In this document: in pieces, positions 44,583 through 55,156 of the stretch | Layout: every line of letters begins with the position of its first letter | How positions within the stretch are numbered: position 1 is the stretch's first letter | Origin: JAFNAG01 sp963721405 | GTDB taxonomy: Bacteria > Acidobacteriota > UBA6911 | NCBI GenBank assembly: GCA_963721405.1 | Contig: CAVRJA010000003.1 | Span: forward strand, 558,001 to 622,000 | Length of the DNA: 64,000 bases | Reading direction: 5' to 3' | Notes under the pieces: model-generated | Databases searched by the model: none | What the model saw: only the letters and a program-made list of their open reading frames with translations | What the model was told of the DNA's origin: nothing | Translations under genes and position numbers: made by a program

Positions 44583-45205
44583 CGGCTCAGTACCTCCTGC
44601 ACCTGCAGAATCGCTTCCTTCGAAAAGATCAGCAGCTCGTGATTGACGACGTCGTGGATATTAACTCCGGTGCCCGGTACGAGCTTCACCCGGGTCAGGT
44701 TGCGCGTCGAAAGCTTCAGGTTGCGATTTTCGCCCGCATCCACAATCAGGATCTTGCGTCCGGCGCCGAAGCCCTTGAGCACGTTCTGCAGGTCTTTCGT
44801 CTTGTGGCTCTCGAGCTGAAAGCCGTCGACGACCTCAAGACAGTTCTCGCCATACCGCGCCGACAGCGCCGACTTCAGGGCGCCGCGGACCTTTTTTCGC
44901 GGGAAGGCATAGACGTAGCTTCGCGGCTGCGGGCCGTGAACCGTACCACCATGCCGCCACAGCGGGCTGCGTACGCTGCCGATGCGGGCGCGTCCGGTCC
45001 CCTTCTGGCGCCAGAGCTTCTTGCCGCTGCCGCTTACCATCCCACGGGTCTTGGTCGCCGCGGTTCCGGCGCGCAACGAATCCTCATAGTGCTTCACGGC
45101 CTCCCAGATGAGGGGGACGTTCAGCGGCGCCTTGAACACCTCGTCCGAAAGCTCCAGCTTTCCGACCACCTCACGCGCGAGGTTTTTTACTTCGATCTCA
45201 GCCAT
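44579..45205 (-). CDS. rplD: 50S ribosomal protein L4
   Basis: 208 residues. LRAGTAATKTRGMVSGSGKK and GSVRSPLWRHGGTVHGPQPR belong to the tunnel-lining loop. In E. coli L4 also represses the S10 operon. Confidence 0.98.
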   Translation of the reverse strand: MAEIEVKNLAREVVGKLELSDEVFKAPLNVPLIWEAVKHYEDSLRAGTAATKTRGMVSGSGKKLWRQKGTGRARIGSVRSPLWRHGGTVHGPQPRSYVYAFPRKKVRGALKSALSARYGENCLEVVDGFQLESHKTKDLQNVLKGFGAGRKILIVDAGENRNLKLSTRNLTRVKLVPGTGVNIHDVVNHELLIFSKEAILQVQEVLSR

Positions 45206-45252
45206 TGGTGAACCTCGAGTTCCCGCCCCCGTGCTGCCGGGGCCCCCTGCAA

Positions 45253-45882
45253 CTATGCTTTTTTGACGATCACGTATCCGCCGTTACGACCGGGAACCGC
45301 GCCTTTCACCACCAGCAGGTTCTCCTGGTCCTGGATGCGCACCACTCGAAGGCTTTGAACGGTGACACGCGCATCGCCCATGTGCCCGGCCGCGCGCATG
45401 CCCGGCAGCACTCGGCTCGGAAACGCCGATGCGCCGATCGACCCGGGGGCACGGTGAAACATGGAGCCGTGCGTCGCCGCGCCTCCGCCGAAGTGGTGGC
45501 GCTTGATCAGCCCCGCAAATCCGCGTCCTTTGCTGGTGCCGGTCACGTGAACCTTGTCTTCCGGCCGGAAGACCTGGTTTACCAGCACCTGGTCGCCCAC
45601 CTTGAGAGGTTCCGCGCTGTCGTCGAAGCCGAACTCCCTCAGGATTCGGACGGGAGGCACTTCCGCCTTCTTGAAGTGGCCGGCACGGGGCTTGTTCACC
45701 CGCGACGGCCGGATAAACTCCACCAGCCCGAGCTGGACGGCGTCGTAGCCGTCCGTCTCTTTGACTTTTTTCTGAACGACGATGCAGGGGCCGGTCTTGA
45801 TCACCGTTGCGGGAACGACCTTGCCGTCCGCTTCGAAGACCTGAGTCATGCCCACTTTGACTCCGATAAGTCCATCCACCAT
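45253..45882 (-). CDS. rplC: 50S ribosomal protein L3
   Basis: 209 residues. MVDGLIGVKVGMTQVFEADG and GRGFAGLIKRHHFGGGAATH are signatures; the Gln of the KRHHF region is near the methylated site. It is an early 50S assembly protein. Confidence 0.98.
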   Translation of the reverse strand: MVDGLIGVKVGMTQVFEADGKVVPATVIKTGPCIVVQKKVKETDGYDAVQLGLVEFIRPSRVNKPRAGHFKKAEVPPVRILREFGFDDSAEPLKVGDQVLVNQVFRPEDKVHVTGTSKGRGFAGLIKRHHFGGGAATHGSMFHRAPGSIGASAFPSRVLPGMRAAGHMGDARVTVQSLRVVRIQDQENLLVVKGAVPGRNGGYVIVKKA

Positions 45883-45924
45883 GTGCGTCCAGGGAGCGCT
45901 CAGGTTTCGGCCCCCTTCCTTTCT

Positions 45925-46251
45925 TTACTTGTGTTCCGTTCCGAAGGCTTTGATCTCCACATCGATCGCAGCAGGCAGGTCGAGCTTCATGAGAGCGTCG
46001 ACCGTTTGCGGCGTCGGTTCGAGGATATCCACCAGGCGCTTGTGCGTGCGGATTTCAAACTGCTCGCGCGACTTCTTGTCAACATGCGGCGAGCGGAGCA
46101 CGCAGAACTTGTTCTTTACCGTCGGCAACGGGATCGGTCCCGACACGCGGGAACCGGTGCGCTTGGCAATATCCACGATTTCCGAAGTCGATTGGTCGAG
46201 CACTCTGTAATCGTAGGCTTTCAGCCGTATCCTGATTTTTTCGTTCAGCAT
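45925..46251 (-). CDS. rpsJ: 30S ribosomal protein S10
   Basis: 108 residues. MLNEKIRIRLKAYDYRVLDQ and GPIPLPTVKNKFCVLRSPHV are diagnostic. S10 is also NusE in antitermination. It follows tuf closely. Confidence 0.98.
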   Translation of the reverse strand: MLNEKIRIRLKAYDYRVLDQSTSEIVDIAKRTGSRVSGPIPLPTVKNKFCVLRSPHVDKKSREQFEIRTHKRLVDILEPTPQTVDALMKLDLPAAIDVEIKAFGTEHK

Positions 46252-46263
46252 AAGTTCCCAGCT

Positions 46264-47450
<1,187 letters not shown>

Positions 47451-47469
47451 GGTTCCTCCAGACTCCTGC

Positions 47470-49563
47470 CTATCTAAAAACCATCTTCCCGCGGACTCGC
47501 GATATGATTTCTTCGCTCACGGCTTTGGGCGTCTCCTCGTAATGGGAGAAGTGCATCGAATATGTCGCCCGGCCCTGGGTCATCGACCGCAAGTCGGTTG
47601 AGTAACCGAACATTTCCGACAGCGGGACTCTGCTCTTGATGATGGTGGAACTCAAACGGGATTCCGTAGATTCCACGCGGCCGCGCCGCGCATGCAAATC
47701 CCCTGTGACTGCACCCATAAACTCCTCTGGCACAACCACTTCCACGTCCATCATCGGTTCCAGCAGGACCGGCTTGGCATGTTTGGCCGCTTCCTTCAGA
47801 GCCATCGACCCGGCGATTTTGAAGGCCATTTCCGAGGAATCGACCTCGTGGTATGTGCCGTCGAGGAGCGCGACCTTGACGTCCACCATTTCGTAGCCTG
47901 CCAGCACTCCGGTTTCGAGTGCTTCCCGGATGCCCTGTTCTATGGCAGGGATGTATTCCCGGGGTATGGAACCGCCGACGATCTGGTTCTCGAACTCGAA
48001 GCCCGCGGTTGGGGCGTTCGGTTCGATCGCAATTTTGACATGTCCGTACTGCCCGTGGCCACCCGTCTGCCGGATGAACCTGCCTTCCGACTGGGCGCGC
48101 TGGCGGATGGTCTCGCGATAGGCGACCTGCGGCTTCCCCACGTTTGCCGCCACGCCGAATTCCCGGACCATACGGTCCACCAGAATCTCGATGTGGAGCT
48201 CGCCCATTCCCTCGATGATTGTCTGGCCGGTGTCCGGGTCGGTGTGGACCTTGAAAGTCGGGTCCTCCCGGATGAGCTTGCCAAGCGCCATGGACAGTTT
48301 TTCCTGGTCCGCCTTGGTTTTGGGCTCGATGGCGACCGCAATGACCGGGGCTGGGAACTCGATCGCTTCCAGCACAATCGGGAAGTGCTTGTCGCAGATC
48401 GTGTCGCCGGTGTTGACATTCTTGAGACCGACGGCAGCGGCGATATCCCCGCAGAAGACCTCTTTGATCTCCTCCCGTTTGTTGGCGTGCATCTTCAGCA
48501 GCCGCCCCACCCGCTCCGAGGAGTCCTTGGTGGAGTTGTAGATCATCGTCCCGGTCTGAGCCTGCCCTGAGTAGACCCGGAAGAACGCCAGCTGCCCGAC
48601 AAACGGGTCGGTCATGATTTTGAACACGAGCGCGGAGAAGGGCTCATCGTCCGAAGCCTTGCGGACCGGCGGTTCCTTGCCTTCCCGGACAACGCCGTGC
48701 ACAGGCGGCACATCCAACGGCGAGGGGAGGTACGCCACGATCGCGTCGAGCAACTGCTGGATCCCCTTGTTTTTGAAGGCTGCTCCGCAGAGGATAGGAA
48801 CGAACCGGAGCGCAACGGTCCCCTTCCTCAGGCCGGCCAGGACCTCCGCCTCCGAAATCGCTGCGCCGGATACGTACTTCTCCATGAGGCGGTCGTCCAC
48901 GTCGGCGACCGTCTCGAGCATCTGATCGCGATACTCGGCGACGGTTGCCCGGTATTCCTGCGGGATTTCCTCCTCGATATAGTCTGCACCCAGGGTCTCG
49001 TCCCTGAAGACGATTGCCTTCTGCCGGATGAGATCGATGACGCCGCGGAACTGGTCTTCGGTGCCAAACGGAATCTGCACGGCCACCGGCGTAGCCTGGA
49101 GCCTGCTCCGGATCATGCTCAGCACGCGCGGAAAATCCGCACCCGGCCGGTCCATCTTGTTGACAAACCCGATGCGCGGCACCCGGTACTTGTCGGCTTG
49201 CCGCCATACGGTTTCCGATTGCGGCTCGACGCCTTCAACGGCGCCGAACAGCGCCACCGCGCCATCGAGCACCCGCAGGCTGCGTTCCACCTCGGCGGTA
49301 AAATCGACATGCCCCGGGGTGTCGATAATATTGATGCGGCAGTCGCCCCAGTAGCAGGTGGTGGCGGCAGAAGTGATGGTGATGCCGCGCTCCTGCTCCT
49401 GTTCCATCCAGTCCATCGTGGCGGTGCCATCGTGCACCTCTCCCAGCTTGTGCGTGATCCCGGTATAATAGAGTATTCGTTCAGTCGCAGTGGTCTTACC
49501 CGCATCGATGTGCGCCATAATTCCGATATTACGGGTCCGTTCCAAAGGCACTAAACGTGGCAC
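47470..49563 (-). CDS. fusA: Elongation factor G
   Basis: 697 residues from GTG 49563 (PRLVPLERTRNIGIMAHIDA). GTPase motifs AHIDAGKTTATERIL, DTPGHVDFTAEVERSL and NKMDRPGADF are present; domain IV has the GHGQYGHVKI stretch. It moves tRNA and mRNA through the ribosome. A GTG at 49584 would overlap rpsG by 7 bases; GTG 49563 has GAGG upstream and matches family N-termini. Confidence 0.97.
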   Translation of the reverse strand: MPRLVPLERTRNIGIMAHIDAGKTTATERILYYTGITHKLGEVHDGTATMDWMEQEQERGITITSAATTCYWGDCRINIIDTPGHVDFTAEVERSLRVLDGAVALFGAVEGVEPQSETVWRQADKYRVPRIGFVNKMDRPGADFPRVLSMIRSRLQATPVAVQIPFGTEDQFRGVIDLIRQKAIVFRDETLGADYIEEEIPQEYRATVAEYRDQMLETVADVDDRLMEKYVSGAAISEAEVLAGLRKGTVALRFVPILCGAAFKNKGIQQLLDAIVAYLPSPLDVPPVHGVVREGKEPPVRKASDDEPFSALVFKIMTDPFVGQLAFFRVYSGQAQTGTMIYNSTKDSSERVGRLLKMHANKREEIKEVFCGDIAAAVGLKNVNTGDTICDKHFPIVLEAIEFPAPVIAVAIEPKTKADQEKLSMALGKLIREDPTFKVHTDPDTGQTIIEGMGELHIEILVDRMVREFGVAANVGKPQVAYRETIRQRAQSEGRFIRQTGGHGQYGHVKIAIEPNAPTAGFEFENQIVGGSIPREYIPAIEQGIREALETGVLAGYEMVDVKVALLDGTYHEVDSSEMAFKIAGSMALKEAAKHAKPVLLEPMMDVEVVVPEEFMGAVTGDLHARRGRVESTESRLSSTIIKSRVPLSEMFGYSTDLRSMTQGRATYSMHFSHYEETPKAVSEEIISRVRGKMVFR

Positions 49564-49577
49564 CTGGGTCAACCTCA

Positions 49578-50048
49578 CTACCACCGGTAATGGGCGAAGG
49601 CCTTGTTGGCCTCGGCCATGCGGTGGGTATCTTCCTTCTTCTTAATCGCACCGCCGCGGTTGTTGGCGGCGTCCATGATTTCCGCGGCGAGCTTTTCCCT
49701 CATGGTCTTTTCGCTGCGGCCTCGGGCATTGGAAATGATCCAGCGGATCGCCAGGGAAGTCCGCCTGTCCTGGGCGACCTCGATGGGGACCTGATACGTG
49801 GCGCCGCCGACCCTGCGGGACTTGACCTCCAGGACAGGCCGCACGGCATCCATCGCCTTCTTGAACACCTTGACCGGGTCTTCCTTGGCCCGGTCCTTGA
49901 TGGTATCTAGGGCGCCGTAAAAGTTGCTTTCGGCCACGCTCTTTTTGCCCGCGATCATCATGCAGCTGATGAATTTTGTGATGAGCGTGCTGCTGTAAAT
50001 AGGATCCGGCAGGGTTTCCCGCTTTGGTACCTCTCTACGCCTCGGCAT
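49578..50048 (-). CDS. rpsG: 30S ribosomal protein S7
   Basis: 156 residues. MPRRREVPKRETLPDPIYSS and the C-terminal KEDTHRMAEANKAFAHYRW are signatures. It nucleates the 30S head. Order rpsL-rpsG-fusA-tuf is the str operon. Confidence 0.98.
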   Translation of the reverse strand: MPRRREVPKRETLPDPIYSSTLITKFISCMMIAGKKSVAESNFYGALDTIKDRAKEDPVKVFKKAMDAVRPVLEVKSRRVGGATYQVPIEVAQDRRTSLAIRWIISNARGRSEKTMREKLAAEIMDAANNRGGAIKKKEDTHRMAEANKAFAHYRW

Positions 50049-50208
50049 ACCTAAAGATCTCCTGCTGCCTCTTTATTAATATTCCTACATTCTCCGGGCT
50101 GAAAAATGCTTCCCCAGAGAGCGAAACTCGTCGGCTCTGGCAATTGCCTTACGAAGATTCTCGCAGGGCGCGAATCCGTCACCCTAAGACGGCTGTTTGA
50201 AGGAGTGG

Positions 50209-50583
50209 TTAGCTTTTGGGCCGCTTGGCACCATACTTGGAACGGGACTGCTTCCGCTCCTGGACTCCGACGGAATCCAGGGTTCCCCGCACCACATGGT
50301 AGCGAACCCCAGGAAGGTCCTTGACACGTCCACCGCGGATCAACACGATGGAGTGTTCCTGCAGGTTGTGTCCAACGCCCGGGATGTAGGTGGTTACCTC
50401 AATCCCGTTCGTGAGCCGGACACGAGCAACTTTGCGCAGAGCTGAATTCGGTTTTTTGGGTGTAGATGTGTATACCCGGGTGCAGACTCCTCGCCGTTGC
50501 GGACTCCCCTGTAAAGCCGGACTCTTCGTCTTGTAACGAATCTTCTTTCGGCCAGATCGAACTAGCTGATTGAAGGTCGGCAA
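50209..50583 (-). CDS. rpsL: 30S ribosomal protein S12
   Basis: 124 residues. MPTFNQLVRSGRKKIRYKTK and TYIPGVGHNLQEHSIVLIRG are diagnostic. The streptomycin-site Lys residues (TPKKPNSALRK, wild type) are present, so no classic resistance change is seen. It is the first gene of the superoperon. Confidence 0.98.
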   Translation of the reverse strand: MPTFNQLVRSGRKKIRYKTKSPALQGSPQRRGVCTRVYTSTPKKPNSALRKVARVRLTNGIEVTTYIPGVGHNLQEHSIVLIRGGRVKDLPGVRYHVVRGTLDSVGVQERKQSRSKYGAKRPKS

Positions 50584-50669
50584 ACTTTATCTCCTTTACC
50601 TTCTGCAATAGCCAAGCCTACATTGCCCGACCTCGGACAGCACGCCTAGCCCATAGGGAAAACCGCTCA

Positions 50670-50698
50670 AATGTAACAAACAGGGTCTTACCTGTCAA
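50670..50698 (-). promoter_or_regulatory. Likely promoter of the ribosomal superoperon
   Basis: On the minus strand TTGACA (50693-50698) is followed after 17 bases by TACATT (50670-50675). It lies ~90 bases upstream of rpsL and is the best sigma-70-like match in this gap. Confidence 0.6.
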
Positions 50699-50982
50699 GC
50701 AAATAGCCCGCAAATTGGCGGACCTTTCCCGGCCTTGCACCCCGGGGCGACCCTGCACCTCAAATTCACCGGAAGTCACTCCCGGGCCGGGGGCGCAATT
50801 CGGGTCAAAAGGGCTGGATCATACCATGACAATCGCAAAATCCCAGCCCCCTGGCGTCTGCTTGAAATTTTTTTTTGGCTCAATGCGCGCCTGGGGGGTT
50901 AGGTAGAGTGAGACACGTTTCCAGGCTCCGCGTCACACCTGTTCGCCGGGGAGCGGAGCCTGCATGGTCAAGTGGAGGGGAC
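50699..50982. other. Divergent intergenic region between str operon and ssb
   Basis: With the promoter above, the gap from rpsL to ssb is about 400 bases. It holds a T-run (50870-50876) and GC-rich sequence but no gene I can support. A frame extending ssb upstream to 50875 has no ssb-like residues. Confidence 0.6.
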
Positions 50983-51363
50983 ATGGGCAGCCTCAACAAG
51001 GTGATTCTCATCGGACGCCTGGGAAAGGATCCGGAGGACAGGGTAACGGCAGGCGGCACCCGCGTTTCAAATTTCAGCCTGGCAACCGACCAGTTCCGCC
51101 CGGGTAACGGCGGCGCACAATCGACGACCGAATGGCACCGCGTCGTCGCCTACGGCAAGAACGCGGAACAATGCAACCAGTACTTGCGCAAGGGGAGGCT
51201 GGTCTGCGTGGAGGGGTCCCTGCACACGCATTCGTGGGAAAAGCCGCCGGGGGAAAAGCACTACACTACGGAAGTGGTCGCCGCCCGAGTGGCTTTCCTC
51301 GACTCCAAGGGGAAAGGAGTGGGTCCGAATGACGATATCGCCGCAGAATCCGACAGCCTCTGA
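50983..51363 (+). CDS. ssb: Single-stranded DNA-binding protein
   Basis: 126 residues from ATG 50983 (MGSLNKVILIGRLGKDPEDR). The OB fold is complete (TEWHRVVAYGKNAEQCNQYL, VCVEGSLHTHSWEKPPGEKH). It is short and ends GPNDDIAAESDSL, without the usual acidic linker plus DDDIPF tip that recruits repair partners. ATG 50983 has GAGGGG upstream. Confidence 0.95.
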   Translation: MGSLNKVILIGRLGKDPEDRVTAGGTRVSNFSLATDQFRPGNGGAQSTTEWHRVVAYGKNAEQCNQYLRKGRLVCVEGSLHTHSWEKPPGEKHYTTEVVAARVAFLDSKGKGVGPNDDIAAESDSL

Positions 51364-51470
51364 TGATCGCGGATCGAGGAATCCTGGCACGACAGGTTGC
51401 GCCCTGGGGCCAGGCGAACCGGGTCGACGATCTTCGCCTCCAAAATCCGCAATCCGGACATGGCCGGTGC

Positions 51471-51476
51471 TATAAT
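51471..51476 (+). promoter_or_regulatory. Perfect -10 box close to the PBP1A start
   Basis: TATAAT lies only 11-14 bases before the two candidate ATG codons (51487, 51490). A normal start point 6-8 bases downstream would leave a leader of only a few bases. No good -35 box is visible. Confidence 0.5.
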
Positions 51477-51489
51477 TCGCTGCGTCATG

Positions 51490-53760
51490 ATGGCAACGGA
51501 TCAAACTTTGAGCACACGGCGCAAGCTTCCGCGGTGGCTGCTGTTCTTCTACGGAACGCTGATATTTTTCTTCGCCCTGGCGGGGATCGCATTCGGCATC
51601 CTGGCGGGTTACGAATACAACCTCCCCAAGATCCAGAGTCTCGAGGATTTCCGGCCGGACGTCATCACGGACCTGTACTCGGACGACAACAAGGTAATCG
51701 GGGAGTTCGCCATCGAGCGCCGCATCGTCGTCCCGTTCGAAGAAATCCCCGCAGGCCTGCAGGCAGCGGTCCTGGCCGCCGAAGACGATCAGTTCTACAA
51801 CCACTCCGGCATCAATTACCTTTCGGTGCTCCGCGCGGCCTACCGGGATGTCGTCTCGATGAAACGTGCCGAAGGGGCCAGCACGATCACCCAGCAACTC
51901 GCCCGCATGCTGATGGGCAACATGGAGAAAACCCTTGACCGCAAGATCAAGGAACTTCTCATCGCCTGGAAGATCGAGAGACAGTACTCCAAACGCCAGA
52001 TTCTGACTCTTTACTGCAATCAGCATTATTTCGGGCACGGGGCGTACGGCGTCGCGGCGGCTGCGGACACATATTTCGGCAAGCAGCTGAAGGACATCAC
52101 GCTGGACGAGTGCGCGATGATCGCGGGGCTGCCCAGGAATGCCGGGATGTATTCCCCGCTGTTGCATCCGGATGCCGCGCTTTCGCGCCGGAACTACATC
52201 CTGGACAGGATGGTGTCGGAGAAGATGATCTCTCCTGCCGCGGCGGCGGAAGCCAAGGCCAGGCCGATCATCCTGAAACCACACACCCGGAACGCGGATC
52301 TCGCGCCCTATTTCGTCGAGTGGGTGCGCCAGTCGCTGACAGACCGGTACACGACGGATGTCATCTGGCGCAAGGGGCTTCGCGTCTACACGACTCTGAA
52401 CATGGAAATGCAGACCGCCGCCAACAACGCGCTGCGGGCGGGTGTGCGCGTTGTCGACAAGAAGCGCGGATGGCGCGGCGCCATCGACAACGTGCTCAAG
52501 GATCCTTCCGTACAGCTTGCGACCTACACGAATCCGGAGTGGCGCTCGACGCCTCGGGTGGGGGATCTCGTGACCGGGCTCGTGGAGAGTGTCGACGAAA
52601 CACAGTTGACGGTTCGAATCGGCAAGTACAGAGTCACGCTCGGCCCGAAGGAGATTGCCTGGACCCGGGCCAAGATGCCGTCCAAGATCCTCAAGCCGGG
52701 CGACCTTGCGACCTTCCAGATCGCCGCACTCGACGATGAACGAAAAACCGCCACGGTGGTGCTGGACCAGATCCCCGAGGTGCAGGGGGCGCTGATCGCG
52801 CTCGACAATGCCACCGGTGAAATCAAGGCGATGGTCGGCGGGTTCGATTTCGAGGAGAGCGAGTTCAATCGCGCCACCCAGGCGATGCGCCAGGTGGGTT
52901 CCACTTTCAAGCCGATTGTCTACTCGACGGCGCTGGAAAACGGAATGGAGCCGTCGAGCACCATCATCGACTCGCCCATCAGTTTCACCGATTCCCTCGG
53001 GAGAGTCTGGCAGCCGGTCAATTATGACGGCAAGTTCAAGGGCCAGATCACGCTGCGCGAGGCATTGATCGAGTCGCGAAACGTGCCGACGATCAAGGTC
53101 GCATCCCTGATCGGAATCAAAAACGTGCTCGTCATGGCCAGAAGATTCGGCCTGACCGGCCCGATGGAGCCCTACTTGCCGCTCGCCATCGGCGCCTGCG
53201 AAGCCACACCCCTGGAAATGGCGACCGCGTTCACGGTCTTCCCAAACCTGGGAATTCAGCCGAAGCCGTATTTCATCCGCAAAATTGAGGACTACGATCA
53301 CGTCGAAAAAGAGCGGAGCGAGCCGAAATCGCACAAGGTACTCGAGCCCGAGATCGCCGAGCAGATGCTCGGCCTCCTGGAAGACGTCGTACAGAACGGC
53401 ACCGCGAAGACCGCCAAGTCCCTGAATCGCCCGCTGGGCGGGAAGACCGGAACGACCAATGACTTCGCCGACGCGTGGTTTGTGGGTTTCAGCCCATCGC
53501 TTACGACCGCGGTCTGGGTCGGATTCGACTCCAAAAAGACGCTGGGAGACAAGGAAGCGGGCGCAGTCGTTGCCCTTCCGATCTGGATCGATTTCATGCA
53601 GGAGATTCTCAAGGATAAGCCGGTCGAGCAGTTCCCTACCGTGGAAATCCTCGCGGATCAGCCCCAGGCGGCCTCCGACAGCTCGGGAGCCAATCCGGTC
53701 AATCAGAAAAAGCTGTTCGTCGAGGACCTGCCTGGATCCATCCCCGTGAAGAAGAAATAG
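51490..53760 (+). CDS. Class A penicillin-binding protein (PBP1A type)
   Basis: 756 residues from ATG 51490. One membrane helix (WLLFFYGTLIFFFALAGIAF) is followed by the glycosyltransferase domain (VLAAEDDQFYNHSGINYLSV with the catalytic Glu, EGASTITQQLARML) and a transpeptidase with the Ser nucleophile in GSTFKPIVYS, SRN and KTGTTNDFADAWF. It also has an OB-like insert around 390-450. It polymerises and cross-links peptidoglycan. It converges with the polyprenyl synthase gene 7 bases away. Confidence 0.95.
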   Translation: MATDQTLSTRRKLPRWLLFFYGTLIFFFALAGIAFGILAGYEYNLPKIQSLEDFRPDVITDLYSDDNKVIGEFAIERRIVVPFEEIPAGLQAAVLAAEDDQFYNHSGINYLSVLRAAYRDVVSMKRAEGASTITQQLARMLMGNMEKTLDRKIKELLIAWKIERQYSKRQILTLYCNQHYFGHGAYGVAAAADTYFGKQLKDITLDECAMIAGLPRNAGMYSPLLHPDAALSRRNYILDRMVSEKMISPAAAAEAKARPIILKPHTRNADLAPYFVEWVRQSLTDRYTTDVIWRKGLRVYTTLNMEMQTAANNALRAGVRVVDKKRGWRGAIDNVLKDPSVQLATYTNPEWRSTPRVGDLVTGLVESVDETQLTVRIGKYRVTLGPKEIAWTRAKMPSKILKPGDLATFQIAALDDERKTATVVLDQIPEVQGALIALDNATGEIKAMVGGFDFEESEFNRATQAMRQVGSTFKPIVYSTALENGMEPSSTIIDSPISFTDSLGRVWQPVNYDGKFKGQITLREALIESRNVPTIKVASLIGIKNVLVMARRFGLTGPMEPYLPLAIGACEATPLEMATAFTVFPNLGIQPKPYFIRKIEDYDHVEKERSEPKSHKVLEPEIAEQMLGLLEDVVQNGTAKTAKSLNRPLGGKTGTTNDFADAWFVGFSPSLTTAVWVGFDSKKTLGDKEAGAVVALPIWIDFMQEILKDKPVEQFPTVEILADQPQAASDSSGANPVNQKKLFVEDLPGSIPVKKK

Positions 53761-53767
53761 AACAGTA

Positions 53768-54742
53768 CTAGCGGTCGCGTTCCACGATGTAATCCGGAAT
53801 GGCCATCAGCGCATCGCGCGCCTCGCATGACGCAAAGTCGTCCAGGAATCCCTTGGCTTTGCGGGCATAATCGGAAGCCTTGTCGAGGACCCGATCGGCT
53901 GTGCCGTATTCGCGCACCAGTTCCTGGACTTTCTCCCGGTGCACTCCGCCAAAGCCGTCATCGCGGATGATCTCGCGGATCAGCTCCCGGTGTTCGGGCG
54001 CCCCTTCCCGCAACAGATATATCAAAGGCAGTGTGAGTTTTCCTTCTCTAAGATCGCTGCATACGGGCTTTCCGAGCGTGCTTTCCGTGGAGGTGATGTC
54101 AAGGACGTCATCCACCATCTGGAATGCCATGCCGACGTGCAGGCCGTACTGCCGGAGCGCTTCCACCTGGGGGTCGTCCGCCGACCCGAGGATGCCCCCC
54201 ATCTGTGTGCAGGCCGAAAACAGGAAGGCGGTCTTACGCATCGAAATGTCGAGGTGCTGTTCTTCGGTTACATCGGGATTGCGGCTGACGCTCAGCTGGA
54301 TCAACTCGCCTTCGATCATTTTTCGCGTGACGTCGGTAAGAATGTCCAGAATCCTGAAGTTTCGCTCGGCGAGGGCCGCGTGGAAGGAGGTCATGTAGAG
54401 CCAGTCGCCCATGAGGACGGTGATCTCATTCCCCCACTGGGCATTGACCGAGGCGTGGCCGCGTCGCACCTTGGCGTCGTCGATGATGTCGTCGTGCACC
54501 AGAGTGGCGGAGTGGATCATTTCGACAACCGCGCCAAGGCGATAGCACGCGGGACCTTCGAAACCGCACATCCGTGAGCTCAGGAGGAGCATCGCCGGCC
54601 GGATCCGCTTGCCGCCGCTCTCATGGATGTACCGGCCGATCCGCTCGATGAGCTGCACGTTGGAACTCGAATGGCGGTGCAACTCCTGCTCCACCTCTGC
54701 CAGACCATTTTCAACCAGCTTGTAAAGCTCTTGTGGATTCAA
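53768..54742 (-). CDS. Polyprenyl diphosphate synthase (long chain)
   Basis: 324 residues. First Asp-rich motif LVHDDIIDDAKVRRGHASVN and second QMVDDVLDIT are present with GGKRIRPAMLLLSSRM. Members make C35-C45 chains for menaquinone or ubiquinone side chains; product length cannot be read reliably. It stands alone. Confidence 0.93.
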   Translation of the reverse strand: MNPQELYKLVENGLAEVEQELHRHSSSNVQLIERIGRYIHESGGKRIRPAMLLLSSRMCGFEGPACYRLGAVVEMIHSATLVHDDIIDDAKVRRGHASVNAQWGNEITVLMGDWLYMTSFHAALAERNFRILDILTDVTRKMIEGELIQLSVSRNPDVTEEQHLDISMRKTAFLFSACTQMGGILGSADDPQVEALRQYGLHVGMAFQMVDDVLDITSTESTLGKPVCSDLREGKLTLPLIYLLREGAPEHRELIREIIRDDGFGGVHREKVQELVREYGTADRVLDKASDYARKAKGFLDDFASCEARDALMAIPDYIVERDR

Positions 54743-54943
54743 TTTGCACTCTTCACGACGGTTGGTTCCGGACTCTGTTCAACATGCCGCACAGATCTTA
54801 TCACAGGTCGGCCGCGAACGTCGGATTGGCCGTTGCGGGGGGTGCACTCAGAAGTGAGACTCAATCTCCGCCGAATTTGGATGGGCCTTTCAAGCTCAGC
54901 GTTTGATCGGACAAAAAGGATGCGTCGCGCAACGATTAACGAC

Positions 54944-55118
54944 AAAAGAATTTATCAATGGTCAATGGTTATTTGTCATTTGGCCGCTTCAAACCTTTGG
55001 CCTGTAAGGTCCTGATCGAGTTAGTAGTGGGTGAAGTACCCGAGCACAGAACCGGCCCGCCAACATGCCGACCCGCCCCCAAATGACAATTGACAAATGA
55101 CAATTGACAAATTCTTTT
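54944..55118. repeat. 38-base inverted repeat with TCAAT/TGACA words
   Basis: Arms at 54944-54981 and 55081-55118 are inverted copies identical at 32 of 38 positions, starting AAAAGAATTT and ending TTGTCATTT, round a 99-base centre. Each arm repeats a short word (TGACAATTGACAAA type). The surrounding gap 54743-55156 has no gene I can support. It looks like a MITE-like or cruciform-forming element between two minus-strand genes. Confidence 0.85.
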
Positions 55119-55156
55119 TGTTGAGTCCAACTTCCGATTGCACCCCGTTGCAGGCG

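Noticed and set aside
51067..53334. A 755-codon open frame antisense to the penicillin-binding protein gene
   Set aside because: It mirrors the strongly conserved coding strand of the PBP and has no domain. High G+C makes long antisense frames common here; similar ones lie opposite secY, tuf/rplC, recG and argS.
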